The position numbers and the translations under genes are program-made. The notes under the pieces were generated by a model, which was not told the origin of the DNA, searched no databases, and worked only from the letters and a program-made list of their open reading frames with translations. Shown in pieces: positions 18,371-26,883 of a DNA stretch of 64,000 nt. Source of the DNA: Rhodococcus sp. ABRD24 (GTDB lineage: Bacteria > Actinomycetota > Actinomycetes > Mycobacteriales > Mycobacteriaceae); assembly GCF_004328705.1 (NCBI RefSeq), contig NZ_CP035319.1:2542001-2606000 (forward strand), in the 5' to 3' direction. The first letter of the stretch is position 1. Each line of letters opens with the position of its first letter.

Positions 18371-19756
18371 GTGAGCAAGCACCACCATCATTCCCGCGAT
18401 GTGATCTCTCCCGCCTACACCGGACGCCTGGCCACCAACCCCATTCCCGCGCTGCGCCTGCCCAGTCATGAGATGGATCCGCAAGCCGCCTATCGGTTCA
18501 TCCACGACGAGCTCATGCTCGACGGCAGTTCGCGGCTGAATCTCGCGACGTTCGTGACGACGTGGATGGATCCCGAGGCGGGCACGCTGATGGCGGAAAC
18601 GTTCGACAAGAACCTCATCGACAAGGACGAGTACCCCGCCACCTCCGCGATCGAACAGCGCTGCGTGAACATGGTCGCGGCGTTGTTCAACGCACCCGGG
18701 CTCTCCGACACCGACCCGGCGTCGGCGACCGGCGTCTCGACGATCGGCTCGAGCGAGGCGGTGATGCTCGCCGGGCTCGCGCTCAAATGGCGCTGGCGCA
18801 AGGCCCGCGAGCGCGCGGGTTTCGACGCGACCAAGCCGAGACTGGTCATGGGAAGCAACGTTCAGGTGGTGTGGGAGAAGTTCTGCCGCTACTTCGATGT
18901 GGAACCGGTGTACCTGCCGATGGAGCCGGGCCGTTACGTGATCACGCCCGAACAGGTAGCGGCGGCGGTGGACGAGAACACCATTGGCGTCGTTGCGATC
19001 CTCGGCACCACCTACACCGGTGAGCTCGAACCGGTCGAGGAGATCGCGGAGGCTCTGGACCGGATCGCGGCCAGCGGCGGCCCCGACGTCCCGCTGCACG
19101 TGGACGCCGCCAGCGGCGGCTTCGTGGTGCCGTTTCTCGACCCGGATCTCTTGTGGGACTTCCGCATTCCACGTGTGGTGTCGATCAATGTGAGCGGCCA
19201 CAAATACGGCCTGACCTACCCCGGTATCGGGTTCGTGGTCTGGCGCGACAGTGAGCAACTACCCGAGGAACTGGTGTTCCGGGTCAACTACCTCGGCGGC
19301 GACATGCCCACCTTCACCCTCAACTTCTCGCGGCCCGGCAACCAGATCGTGGGCCAGTACTACAACTTCCTGCGCCTCGGGCACGCCGGCTACCGCAACA
19401 TCATGAAGTCGCTGCGTAGCACCGCAATGTGGTTGAGCGGCAGGCTCACCGAGGAAGGTGACTTCCGGGTGATCAGTGATGGCTCGGCCATCCCGGTGCT
19501 CGCGTTCGAACTCGTCGGCCAGCCCGGATTCACGGTCTTCGACGTATCGCACGAGCTGCGGGCCCGGGGCTGGCAGGTGCCGGCCTACACGATGCCCGAC
19601 AGCGCCAGCGCCGTCGCGGTGCTGCGGATCGTGGTCCGGGAGGGTTTCAGCGCAGACCTCGCCCGCCTGCTGTTCGACGACATCCTCGAGGTGTGCAACT
19701 ACCTGCGCCGGGACGATGTCGCAATCAGCTCTCAGGCCCAGCACTTCGCACACTAG
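18371..19756 (+). CDS. gadB: Glutamate decarboxylase (PLP-dependent)
   Basis: A 461-residue group II PLP decarboxylase that converts glutamate to GABA and CO2, consuming a proton. GTG 18371 is placed by GGAGG at 18361-18365; the in-frame ATG at 18344 lacks such a site. The PLP lysine is Lys278 in SGHKYG. Supporting segments are GSSEAVMLAGLALKWRW, VDAASGGF (the Asp that contacts PLP) and NFSRPGNQIVGQYYNFLRLG, all hallmarks of bacterial and plant GAD. The length is normal. There is no antiporter gene (gadC-like) next to it, so an acid-resistance role is uncertain. Confidence 0.95.
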   Translation: MSKHHHHSRDVISPAYTGRLATNPIPALRLPSHEMDPQAAYRFIHDELMLDGSSRLNLATFVTTWMDPEAGTLMAETFDKNLIDKDEYPATSAIEQRCVNMVAALFNAPGLSDTDPASATGVSTIGSSEAVMLAGLALKWRWRKARERAGFDATKPRLVMGSNVQVVWEKFCRYFDVEPVYLPMEPGRYVITPEQVAAAVDENTIGVVAILGTTYTGELEPVEEIAEALDRIAASGGPDVPLHVDAASGGFVVPFLDPDLLWDFRIPRVVSINVSGHKYGLTYPGIGFVVWRDSEQLPEELVFRVNYLGGDMPTFTLNFSRPGNQIVGQYYNFLRLGHAGYRNIMKSLRSTAMWLSGRLTEEGDFRVISDGSAIPVLAFELVGQPGFTVFDVSHELRARGWQVPAYTMPDSASAVAVLRIVVREGFSADLARLLFDDILEVCNYLRRDDVAISSQAQHFAH

Positions 19757-20170
19757 ACACGCAGCTCCTGCACGCCGGCGGGCATCGTCAATCTCGTCGA
19801 CCATGCCGCTGCTGTCAGGAGGGCACAGCCCGATCGATCGAAGGTCCGGCCGACGTTGTTGTCGAATCTGTCCAACCGTATGAGAGGTCTATCTGCGATC
19901 TGTCAGGCCCTGGTGCAATGTTCGGCCCAACGGGGCGGCAATCATTCGCGCTGACCTTCGTAACGGTTTTCGATGCTTTTGGACCGTCCGGACAGGAGTG
20001 CGAGGTGACAGTGGCAGGTCCCCGATAATCGGTCCATCCGGTTCTGGAGCCAGGTTGTGACTGGCACCGATCTCAGTCGATCGCACGGGCCACCGGGTGG
20101 TGCTCGTGGCTGCATCGGTCAGCTGACTCGACGGGGGCCAGGTGTAGCTGAGCGCGCGCCCTCACCAGAG
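19757..20170. other. 414-bp intergenic stretch with no recognised feature
   Basis: The stretch lies between gadB and the terminator of the next, convergent gene. Short open frames here have no recognisable domain or ribosome site. I see no tRNA, riboswitch or convincing promoter. Confidence 0.5.
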
Positions 20171-20215
20171 ATGCGGAGGCCGCGCCCACCTGGCAGGTGG
20201 GCGCGGCCTCTGCAT
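20171..20215 (-). terminator. Strong terminator hairpin of the secreted peptidase-like gene
   Basis: A perfect 16-bp stem (20176-20191 with 20195-20210) closes on a GGC loop. ATGC and GCAT extend it past one mismatch. It starts 6 nt after the stop codon of the gene at 20222-21859, and its stem is nearly all G-C. Confidence 0.85.
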
Positions 20216-20221
20216 GTGGCT

Positions 20222-21859
20222 TTACGAATTCATCGGGTAGAGCACGTCCACGCCCACGCCCAGGACTCGAACCGCCAACGGCGAGACCCCGTCCCAGACG
20301 TTGACGGGCACCGAAGCCTCCGCCCCCGCGGGCAGTGCCACCGGGCCGTTGGTCTTGACCACCCGATCCCCGACGGCGTCCGTCCGCTTGACGCCCATCA
20401 GCAACGAGCCGGACTCGGCGCCGCCGACAAGGCCGTAGACGAGGTCACCGTTCGCGTCGCGCTCGACCGACAGAGTGCTGCCCGGCTGCAGCCGCAAGCC
20501 CCGCGACTTCGTCGACACCGACCAGTCCGCCTGCTCCGCCGCGAACAACGTCTCCGGCTCGAGCACGGTGGACCCGGTCAGGCTGAGCTTGCGCTGGCTC
20601 TGATCGACGCTCACCGTGGCCGAGTCGCCGGGCCGCAACGCGATGCTGTCCATCTCGTTGAACCAGCCCTCCCCGTAGAGCGAGATGTCGAAGTCGGCGG
20701 TCGCGCCGGCGGTCGCGCCCACCAAATTGATCTCGAATGCCGTGGCCGCGGGAACGCTCAACAGCGCAGCCCTCGTGTTGTTGAGGAGCGGCCGGACCTC
20801 GAGGCCGGGGACATCGCCGCCGCCCGGCCGCTGGACCTCGAAGTCCGAGTCGACCACCGTGCCATCCGCGTTCGTGGAGTTGTCCTTGACCAGCACCAGG
20901 ACCGACGCATCACCGTCGACACAGGTGGGGCATTCCTGAACCTGCGTCGACGGCTTCAACTCGGCCAGGTCCATCCGATTCTCCGGCGAACCGACGAACA
21001 GGTACGCGGGCGTGCTCGGGTTCAGCATGGCAGTGTAGTACCACGTATTGGCACCGGGGTCCGTGACCACCATTTTCTCGACCCCGGGGAAATTGTTGTC
21101 GTAGACCACGATCCCCGTCTTGCCCTTGCCGAGATCGCGCAGCGCGATCGGCGTGAGCGCATGCCCTCCGGGCTCTCCATAGACCCCCAGCACGTAGTCA
21201 TCGCCCCGGGCCCACGCCGCCCGAAGTTTGCCGAGCGTCTCCGACACCGAGTTCTTCGTCGTGCCATCGGTAGTCGGAGAGGAGAACTGCGTGACGGCGT
21301 ACCTCGAGATCAGCCCGTCGAGCCGGTCCGTCGGGTCATTCTCGAAGACGGTGGTGCCGGGCCCCAGATAGTCACCCTTGACGACGACACCGGTGGCGAA
21401 CAGCCCCGACGCCGTGGCGAAGCCGTAGCAATGGCCGCCGGACAGGAAATCATCGAGATCGGCCTGCAGCGCCTGACCGGTCGCGGTGAGGGCGCATTCC
21501 CCGTTGACGACGCGCGCGCAGATCTCGTCTCCGTACAGCGTCTGCATGGACTGCGGCGTCAGCCCCCGGGGGTGCTCCGGGGTGGGATCGCTCCAGTTCT
21601 CGAACTTGAATCCGTCGCGGCCGACCTGGAACCCGTTGGTCGCGATGAGCGTCCCCGAGGTCGGATCCAACTCCTCGTATGTCTGGTTCTCATCGGGGGC
21701 AAGTGAGCCCCAGAACCCGGATGAGCCCAAGGAACCGCTCAGGGAACCCGAATCGAAGGATCCGCTGCCCAGCGAACCCGTCAGCGGGGCCGCCCCCGCG
21801 GTCATCGGGAATGCCAAGAAAATAGATGCAACAAATGCCGATAAGAAGCGCCTGTGCAC
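20222..21859 (-). CDS. Secreted protein with papain-like Cys/His/Asn pattern, function unknown
   Basis: A 545-residue exported protein. GTG 21859 follows AAGGAGGAATA. A signal peptide covers residues 1-24, then a Gly-Ser tract (about 28-52, GSLGSGSFDSGSLSGSLGSS) begins the mature protein. Within residues 140-260 three features are ordered as in papain-fold peptidases: GGHCYGFATA with Cys144, GGHALTPIAL with His233, and VVYDNNFPG with Asp254/Asn255/Asn256. The C-terminal 250 residues are beta-rich and include CPTCVDGDASVLV. I do not recognise a named family. Peptidase activity is inferred from the motif order. It is a single gene with its own terminator, next to a decayed insertion sequence. 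Confidence 0.6.
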   Translation of the reverse strand: MHRRFLSAFVASIFLAFPMTAGAAPLTGSLGSGSFDSGSLSGSLGSSGFWGSLAPDENQTYEELDPTSGTLIATNGFQVGRDGFKFENWSDPTPEHPRGLTPQSMQTLYGDEICARVVNGECALTATGQALQADLDDFLSGGHCYGFATASGLFATGVVVKGDYLGPGTTVFENDPTDRLDGLISRYAVTQFSSPTTDGTTKNSVSETLGKLRAAWARGDDYVLGVYGEPGGHALTPIALRDLGKGKTGIVVYDNNFPGVEKMVVTDPGANTWYYTAMLNPSTPAYLFVGSPENRMDLAELKPSTQVQECPTCVDGDASVLVLVKDNSTNADGTVVDSDFEVQRPGGGDVPGLEVRPLLNNTRAALLSVPAATAFEINLVGATAGATADFDISLYGEGWFNEMDSIALRPGDSATVSVDQSQRKLSLTGSTVLEPETLFAAEQADWSVSTKSRGLRLQPGSTLSVERDANGDLVYGLVGGAESGSLLMGVKRTDAVGDRVVKTNGPVALPAGAEASVPVNVWDGVSPLAVRVLGVGVDVLYPMNS

Positions 21860-21954
21860 TATTCCTCCTTGTCTGTCATCATTGAATTACCTGGGAATGT
21901 CCAGAGACTTACGAATTGGAGAAATTGGCGGCGGGCTGAGCAGGCCACCGAGAA

Positions 21955-22510
21955 GTGCCGGTGACTGCATCGGGCAGCGTACTCGACCGGGGTCAGGTAA
22001 CCCAGGCCCGAGTGACGGTGCGGCGTGTTGTGCTCGCGCTTGAAGTCACCGATGACGACACGTCGAGCAGGTTCGTCCAGTGGTTGCGGTTCAGGCACTC
22101 CCGTCACAGACGATTGTCGAATGACTCGGTGTGGCCGTCGTTCCACGGTCTGCCCGGAGGGATGTACGACAACCCCACCCGTCCGGAGCAGAACGATTGC
22201 AGTGCTTGGGAAATGAACTCAGGTCCGTTGTCCATCCGCAGCACCACCTGAGGACCACCCGCCGCCGCGAAACAGTCTTCCAGCTCACGGGCGAGCCGCT
22301 CGCGGTGATGACCACTCGACGATGTTCAACAGCGACTCCCGGGTGGGGGTACCGCCCTGCACGAAGTGCTTACCAGGCCCGCCGGAACCCGTGGCACGGA
22401 TTGTCCTTCGCATACGTTCGCAGCCATTTCCGTAGGCCGGCGTCCGGATCATCCGGGGTGTACGCGAGCGGGACCCGACGGTAAGTGGAACGAGCAAGCC
22501 TCAGAGCGAC
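21955..22510 (-). pseudogene. IS3-family transposase (OrfB) remnant
   Basis: Three separated pieces of one transposase are readable on the minus strand. A head piece (22370-22501) gives DPDAGLRKWLRTYAKDNPCHG. A central DDE piece (about 22104-22290) gives LRMDNGPEFISQAL and PPGRPWNDGHTESFDNRL and then an in-frame stop. A tail piece (21967-22055) gives DFKREHNTPHRHSGLGYLTP. The pieces lie in different frames, and the stretch between head and centre is deleted. No ORF A and no terminal repeats could be found, so it is an inactive relic. Confidence 0.82.
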
Positions 22511-22622
22511 GAGTGTCCCATATATGGCAGTTCCCGCACCGTCCACGCCACCCTCGGGCACTCCCGGCACTTGCTGTGGGTCCGCCCAATTACCTGCTGC
22601 AGGCGGTCCTCTCGTCGTTCTA

Positions 22623-23249
22623 TCAGTCGTCGGAGCGTCCCGGCGCCACCCGGTCGGGACGTCGAATCGACACCGTGAGTTCGGGTTTGTCGTCGGCGGG
22701 TGCATTCGGGCCGGACAGCCGATCCCAGATCACGTCGACCATGGGCTGCAGGAAGAGTTGTCCGAGCTGTCGCACCATGATCTCGATGACCTGCGTGGAC
22801 TCCGGCCGGTGCGTGGAAGCGAGACCGGACTCCCGCGCTTTGACGATCTCGCTGCGGCTGAGATCGGTGAGCCGGGCGAAAAGTCGACCGTTGTCACTCG
22901 CCGGATCCAGCATCGCTCGTCGTACGTAATTCACCACCGCCGGATGGGTCTCGAACATGTGTCGTACGGACCGGTCGCGGGCGGCCGCGATGTGCGCCGG
23001 GCTCCCTTCGTCCGGAGCCTGCGCGATTGCCTGCGCGTGGTAGTCGACGATGAGTTGGTCGACCGCGTTCCGCAGGCCCTCCTTTGTCTTGAAGTGATGC
23101 TGCACGAGCCCGACGGTGACACCTGCCGCCGCCGCGACGGCACGCATGGAGACCCGATCTGCCCCCTGCTCCGCAAACAGCTCGAGTGCCGCGTTCCGGA
23201 TCCGCGCCTTCGCGGTCAGATCCTCGTCACTCACGCGTAGATCGTCCAT
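22623..23249 (-). CDS. TetR-family repressor
   Basis: A 208-residue TetR protein with a helix-turn-helix at about 25-70 (MRAVAAAAGVTVGLVQHHFKTK) and a ligand-binding C-terminal domain. Two ATGs compete; AGGAGG at 23258-23263 is 8 nt before ATG 23249 but only 2 nt before ATG 23255, so I chose 23249. It is divergent from a CoA-metabolism operon and probably represses it in response to an acyl-CoA or related ligand. Confidence 0.9.
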   Translation of the reverse strand: MDDLRVSDEDLTAKARIRNAALELFAEQGADRVSMRAVAAAAGVTVGLVQHHFKTKEGLRNAVDQLIVDYHAQAIAQAPDEGSPAHIAAARDRSVRHMFETHPAVVNYVRRAMLDPASDNGRLFARLTDLSRSEIVKARESGLASTHRPESTQVIEIMVRQLGQLFLQPMVDVIWDRLSGPNAPADDKPELTVSIRRPDRVAPGRSDD

Positions 23250-23257
23250 GGACATCC

Positions 23258-23263
23258 CCTCCT
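23258..23263 (-). promoter_or_regulatory. Ribosome binding site deciding the TetR start
   Basis: A perfect AGGAGG on the minus strand. The spacing is 8 nt to the second ATG (23249) and 2 nt to the first (23255), which favours the shorter protein. Confidence 0.7.
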
Positions 23264-23296
23264 ATCAGCGGAAATCATACAAGTCGCTCGCAGCCC

Positions 23297-23330
23297 TTTA
23301 CATATGCATAGTTGGCGGTACATTTGTATA
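23297..23330. promoter_or_regulatory. Candidate TetR operator with two TACAT-type elements
   Basis: TTTACATATGCATA (23297-23310) and TACATTTGTATA (23319-23330) are two AT-rich imperfect dyads in an otherwise GC-rich gap. TACA-TT-TGTA is a self-complementary core. They sit between the tetR start and the operon start at 23350, as expected for a repressor acting on both. Confidence 0.5.
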
Positions 23331-23349
23331 GCGACGGAGGGAGTTATCC

Positions 23350-24201
23350 ATGTCACAGTCCGAACCTCTCGCGGGCGTGCGTGTCGTCACGCTCGCCATC
23401 AACCTGCCCGGTCCACTCGCCGTGGCACGGCTGTGCGCTTTGGGCGCCTCGGTGGTGAAGGTCGAGCCGCCGGCCGGAGATCCACTGCGGTTCGCGACAC
23501 CGCAGTGGTACGACGAGCTCGCGAAGGGTCAGCGGATCGTGGCACTCGACCTCAAGGACCCGGCCGACCGGGCACAGTTCGACGCCGAGCTTGCCGACGC
23601 CCACCTGCTGGTCACCTCGATGCGCCCATCGGCGCTGCGCAATCTCGGGCTTGCCGAACTCGCGAAGACACATCCGCACCTGTCGCACGTGGAAATCGTC
23701 GGACACGACGGGCCACAGGCAGAACTGCCCGGCCACGACCTGACGTATCAGGCTGCTCACGGAACACTCGTGCCACCGACCATGCCGACTGTGCCGATCG
23801 TCGACTTCCTCGGAGCCGAGAGAGCCGTCTCTGCTGCGTTGCTCGGACTGATGACGTCCACGAATTCCGCTACGGGAAGCCATCATCGGGTCGTGCTCGA
23901 GGACGCAGCCGAGCACGCGGGTGCCGCAGTCCGGTACGGGTTGATGGGCGCAGACGCTCCACTCAGCGGTGCCAACCCGGCGTACGGCATCTACGCCACG
24001 GCCGACGGTCACGTTGCCCTGGCGGCCATAGAGCCGCATTTCTGGACCCGGACTCGTGCGGCGTTGGGGGTGAACGGTACCCACGAGGAGATCGCGAACG
24101 TCCTGGCCACACGTACGACGAACGAGTGGGAGGAAATCGCCCAACGCATGGACATTCCTCTGGCCGGAATCCGTGAATCTCCTCGAGCAGAGACGAATTG
24201 A
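23350..24201 (+). CDS. Family III CoA transferase / alpha-methylacyl-CoA racemase-like, short form
   Basis: A 283-residue member of the CaiB/BaiF group. ATG 23350 follows GGAGGGA. The Rossmann-like start (GVRVVTLAINLPGPLAVARL, then GASVVKVEPP) is clear. PGHDLTY (His129, Asp130) matches the catalytic His region of alpha-methylacyl-CoA racemase, and Asp152 in PIVDFLGA may match the second catalytic residue. Usual members have 360-400 residues, so about 80-100 residues of the C-terminal swapped domain are missing. It heads an operon with acyl-CoA genes. It is either a racemase of branched acyl-CoA or a CoA transferase. Confidence 0.78.
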   Translation: MSQSEPLAGVRVVTLAINLPGPLAVARLCALGASVVKVEPPAGDPLRFATPQWYDELAKGQRIVALDLKDPADRAQFDAELADAHLLVTSMRPSALRNLGLAELAKTHPHLSHVEIVGHDGPQAELPGHDLTYQAAHGTLVPPTMPTVPIVDFLGAERAVSAALLGLMTSTNSATGSHHRVVLEDAAEHAGAAVRYGLMGADAPLSGANPAYGIYATADGHVALAAIEPHFWTRTRAALGVNGTHEEIANVLATRTTNEWEEIAQRMDIPLAGIRESPRAETN

Positions 24202-24305
24202 CAGAGGCGCAACATCCCCGTCGCGATCCGATCCGCGGGCAGCCATGAGGGCAGGAAAGCGGTCCGCATGAAGCGCACAACCGAGTTCACCGGAAGGTAG
24301 AGACC

Positions 24306-25466
24306 ATGCCCCAACTCTTTCCCGATTACCACTCCCCGTGGGAGACCGAGGACCAGTCGGCGCTACGCAAGCACGCGGCCGAGTTCCTCCGCAAGGAAGC
24401 CACCCCGAACCAGGAGCGCTGGGCGGCCCAGCACGAGGTCGACCGGGACTTCTGGAACCGGGCCGGCGCAGCGGGCCTGCTGTGCCTGGACATACCGGAG
24501 CAGTACGGCGGCGGTGGCGGCAATTTCGGCCACGAGGCGATCGTGCAACAGGAGATCGCTCTCGCCCACGACACCGCTTTCGGGTACGCGGTCCACTCGA
24601 CGATCGTCGCGCACTACATCGCTGCCTACGCCACCGAGGAACAGAAGCGGCGGTGGCTACCGAAGACCACAACCGGCGAGAGTGTTCTGGCGATCGCAAT
24701 GACCGAGCCGGGGACCGGATCCGACCTGCAGTCGGTTCGTACCACCGCGGTCCGTGAGGGCAACGAGTACGTGATCAACGGATCGAAGACGTTCATCTCG
24801 AACGCCTCACACTGCGATCTGCTGGTGATCGTCGCGAAGACGGACACATCCGCAGGCGCACGGGGAATCTCGCTGTTCGTCGCGGAAACCGCACAACTCG
24901 CGGGATTCGAGCGCGGTCGAGTGCTGCACAAGATCGGACAGCACGGGCAGGACACCCGGGAACTGTCGTTCACTGATATGCGGGTCCCGGCGGAGAACCT
25001 GCTGGGCGGTATCGAGGGGCAGGGCTTCTTCCAGCTGATGAACCAGCTGCATCGCGAGCGCCTGATCATCGGCGTCGGCGGCGTAGCCATGGCGGAGGCG
25101 GCCGTACTCGAGGCCATCCAGTACGCCAAGCAGCGACAGGCGTTCGGACGGCCCATTCTCGACTTCCAGAACACGAAATTCGTTCTTGCCGAATGCAAGA
25201 CCGAAGTTTTGGCGGGAAAGACGCTGATGGACTATTGCATTCAGCGGCAGATCGAGGGAACCCTCGACGCGGCCACGGCGTCGATGGCGAAGCTGTGGGG
25301 GACGGAGAAGCAGGTCGAGATCATCGACCGTTGCCTCCAGGTCTTCGGTGGGTACGGCTACATGATGGAGTACCCGATCGCGCAGATGTACGCCGCCGCC
25401 CGAGTACAGAAAATCTACGGTGGCACAAGCGAAATCATGAAGGAACTCATCAGCCGCTCGCTGTAA
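24306..25466 (+). CDS. Acyl-CoA dehydrogenase, LCAD-like
   Basis: A 386-residue flavoprotein that introduces a 2,3 double bond into an acyl-CoA and passes electrons to ETF. ATG 24306 follows GGAAGGTAG. FAD-binding signatures are AMTEPGTGSDLQS (about 131-143), the ISNASHCDLLVIVAKTD strand, and VFGGYGYMMEYPI. The C-terminal YGGTSEIMKELI lacks the usual MCAD-position glutamate. Instead Glu251 in HRERLIIG sits in the helix-G position used by long-chain and isovaleryl-CoA dehydrogenases. A long-chain or branched substrate is therefore likely. It lies in the operon starting at 23350. Confidence 0.92.
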   Translation: MPQLFPDYHSPWETEDQSALRKHAAEFLRKEATPNQERWAAQHEVDRDFWNRAGAAGLLCLDIPEQYGGGGGNFGHEAIVQQEIALAHDTAFGYAVHSTIVAHYIAAYATEEQKRRWLPKTTTGESVLAIAMTEPGTGSDLQSVRTTAVREGNEYVINGSKTFISNASHCDLLVIVAKTDTSAGARGISLFVAETAQLAGFERGRVLHKIGQHGQDTRELSFTDMRVPAENLLGGIEGQGFFQLMNQLHRERLIIGVGGVAMAEAAVLEAIQYAKQRQAFGRPILDFQNTKFVLAECKTEVLAGKTLMDYCIQRQIEGTLDAATASMAKLWGTEKQVEIIDRCLQVFGGYGYMMEYPIAQMYAAARVQKIYGGTSEIMKELISRSL

Positions 25467-25511
25467 TCCGTCCAGCCTGAACCCATCCCGCTCGACCTCG
25501 AAGGACACCAC

Positions 25512-25607
25512 ATGGATACATCGGGTTCTCCCGTCGACGTCTCCGAGAAGACGCGCGTTCCGACAGCGGCGTGTGCAGGCGATCGCACACACGAGAGGTC
25601 CGCATGA
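25512..25607 (+). CDS. Small coupled ORF of 31 codons, unknown
   Basis: ATG 25512 follows AAGGA by 8 nt, and the stop (TGA 25605-25607) overlaps the ATG of the MaoC gene in ATGA form. The peptide starts MDTSGSPVDVSEKTRVPTA and is hydrophilic, with no known domain. It may be a coupling leader peptide, a real small protein, or the remains of a deleted gene head. Confidence 0.4.
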   Translation: MDTSGSPVDVSEKTRVPTAACAGDRTHERSA

Positions 25608-26098
25608 CTTCCTCCGGAACGCGCGCCCACGACCGCACGCACACACTGCACGCCGAGCAGCTTCAGCCGGGCCGAAGCTACGAGCTCGGAACGCATCTCG
25701 TCACCACTGACGAGCTGATCGATTTCGCATCGAAGTGGGATCCTCAGTGGTTCCACGTCGACGCGGAGGCTGCCGACCACGGCCCGTTCGGTGGTCTGAT
25801 CGCGAGTGGCCTGCACACCGTCTCGATCTTCCAGAAGCTCGCGGTTGCGGCAGTGATCGGCGAATGGAACGTGATCGCTGGGCGCGCCCTACGGGACGTG
25901 CGTTTCCTCCGCCCCGTGCGGCCGGGCGACGAGCTGACCGGGGCGATCACGATCGAGAACGTTCAATTCGAAACCGAGAAGGAGCGAGCATTGGTCACCA
26001 CATCTGCACAGGTCCGCAATGTGCACGGCGCGGAGGTCCTCACCGCTGTCATGGATGCATACGTCGGATGCCGGCCGACGGCGGTGACCGGCCGATGA
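25604..26098 (+). CDS. MaoC-like (R)-enoyl-CoA hydratase/dehydratase
   Basis: A 164-residue single hot-dog domain. ATG 25604 is preferred over the in-frame ATG at 25571 because GAGAGG lies before it and it overlaps the small ORF stop. The hydratase motif is visible: ASKWDPQWFHVDAEAA, with Asp and His in the usual D-x4-H spacing, then PFGGLIASGLHT. Members add water to a trans-2-enoyl-CoA. It sits after the acyl-CoA dehydrogenase and overlaps the next gene (ATGA), so it is part of the same beta-oxidation-like pathway. Confidence 0.88.
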   Translation: MTSSGTRAHDRTHTLHAEQLQPGRSYELGTHLVTTDELIDFASKWDPQWFHVDAEAADHGPFGGLIASGLHTVSIFQKLAVAAVIGEWNVIAGRALRDVRFLRPVRPGDELTGAITIENVQFETEKERALVTTSAQVRNVHGAEVLTAVMDAYVGCRPTAVTGR

Positions 26099-26853
26099 GC
26101 GGCATCAGAACGTCCACCGACCTGGCGGGCCGCGTGTTGCGCGTGACGATCGATCGTCCGGATCGGATGAATGCGGTGGATCTTCCGACCCTGTCCGAGC
26201 TCGGCCGCGTGATCCGCACGGCCGGTGAGGACGTCCGCACGATTGTGCTCACCGGGTCTGGGCGGGCATTCTGCAGCGGCGCAGACCTTCTCTCGATGAG
26301 CGGCGCGTCCCCCGATGACGTGATGGACATCGCGAACGGCGTCATCCGCGCGATCGTCGAGTCGCCGGTACCCGTCGTGGCCGCGGTCAACGGTCCTGCG
26401 GTCGGGTTCGGCGTGGCACTGGCCTGCGCGGCCGACCTCACCTATGCGGCCGAGAACGCCTACTTCGCGCTCTCGTTCACCTCCGTCGGACTCATGCCCG
26501 ACGGAGGCTCCACCGCACTCGTCACGGCGGCGATCGGCCGGGCTCGGGTGTCGGAGATGACGTTGCTCGGTGAGCGGCTCTCGGCCGCCGACGCGGAAAG
26601 GACGGGCCTGATCGGCCGCGCCCTTCCCGCCGAGGAACTCTCGACTCACGTCGCTGCCGTGGCCGCCAGGCTCGCGACAGGGGCGCGCAGGGCGCTGGAG
26701 CTGACCAAACGCGACCTCGTCGCGGCGAGCATTCCGGGCATCGACGCGACCCTCGATCGCGAACGATCCGGCCAGATCGAACTCATGGCGACTGCGGATT
26801 TCGCAGAAGGCGCGTCCGCAGTCATGAGCAAACGTCCACCCAATTTTTCCTGA
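26095..26853 (+). CDS. Enoyl-CoA hydratase/isomerase (crotonase) family protein
   Basis: A 252-residue crotonase-fold enzyme. It starts at ATG 26095, overlapping the MaoC stop. Landmarks are GRAFCSGADL (oxyanion hole), AAVNGPAVGFGVALACAADL and GLMPDGGSTALV. The PDGGST segment has Asp where classical hydratases have Glu, which is closer to isomerase-type members such as PaaG. Together with the MaoC gene it gives the operon two hydratase-like steps, or one hydratase and one isomerase. Confidence 0.88.
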   Translation: MSGIRTSTDLAGRVLRVTIDRPDRMNAVDLPTLSELGRVIRTAGEDVRTIVLTGSGRAFCSGADLLSMSGASPDDVMDIANGVIRAIVESPVPVVAAVNGPAVGFGVALACAADLTYAAENAYFALSFTSVGLMPDGGSTALVTAAIGRARVSEMTLLGERLSAADAERTGLIGRALPAEELSTHVAAVAARLATGARRALELTKRDLVAASIPGIDATLDRERSGQIELMATADFAEGASAVMSKRPPNFS

Positions 26854-26883
26854 GCCTGCACAGAACGAGAAAGAAAGAGCGAA

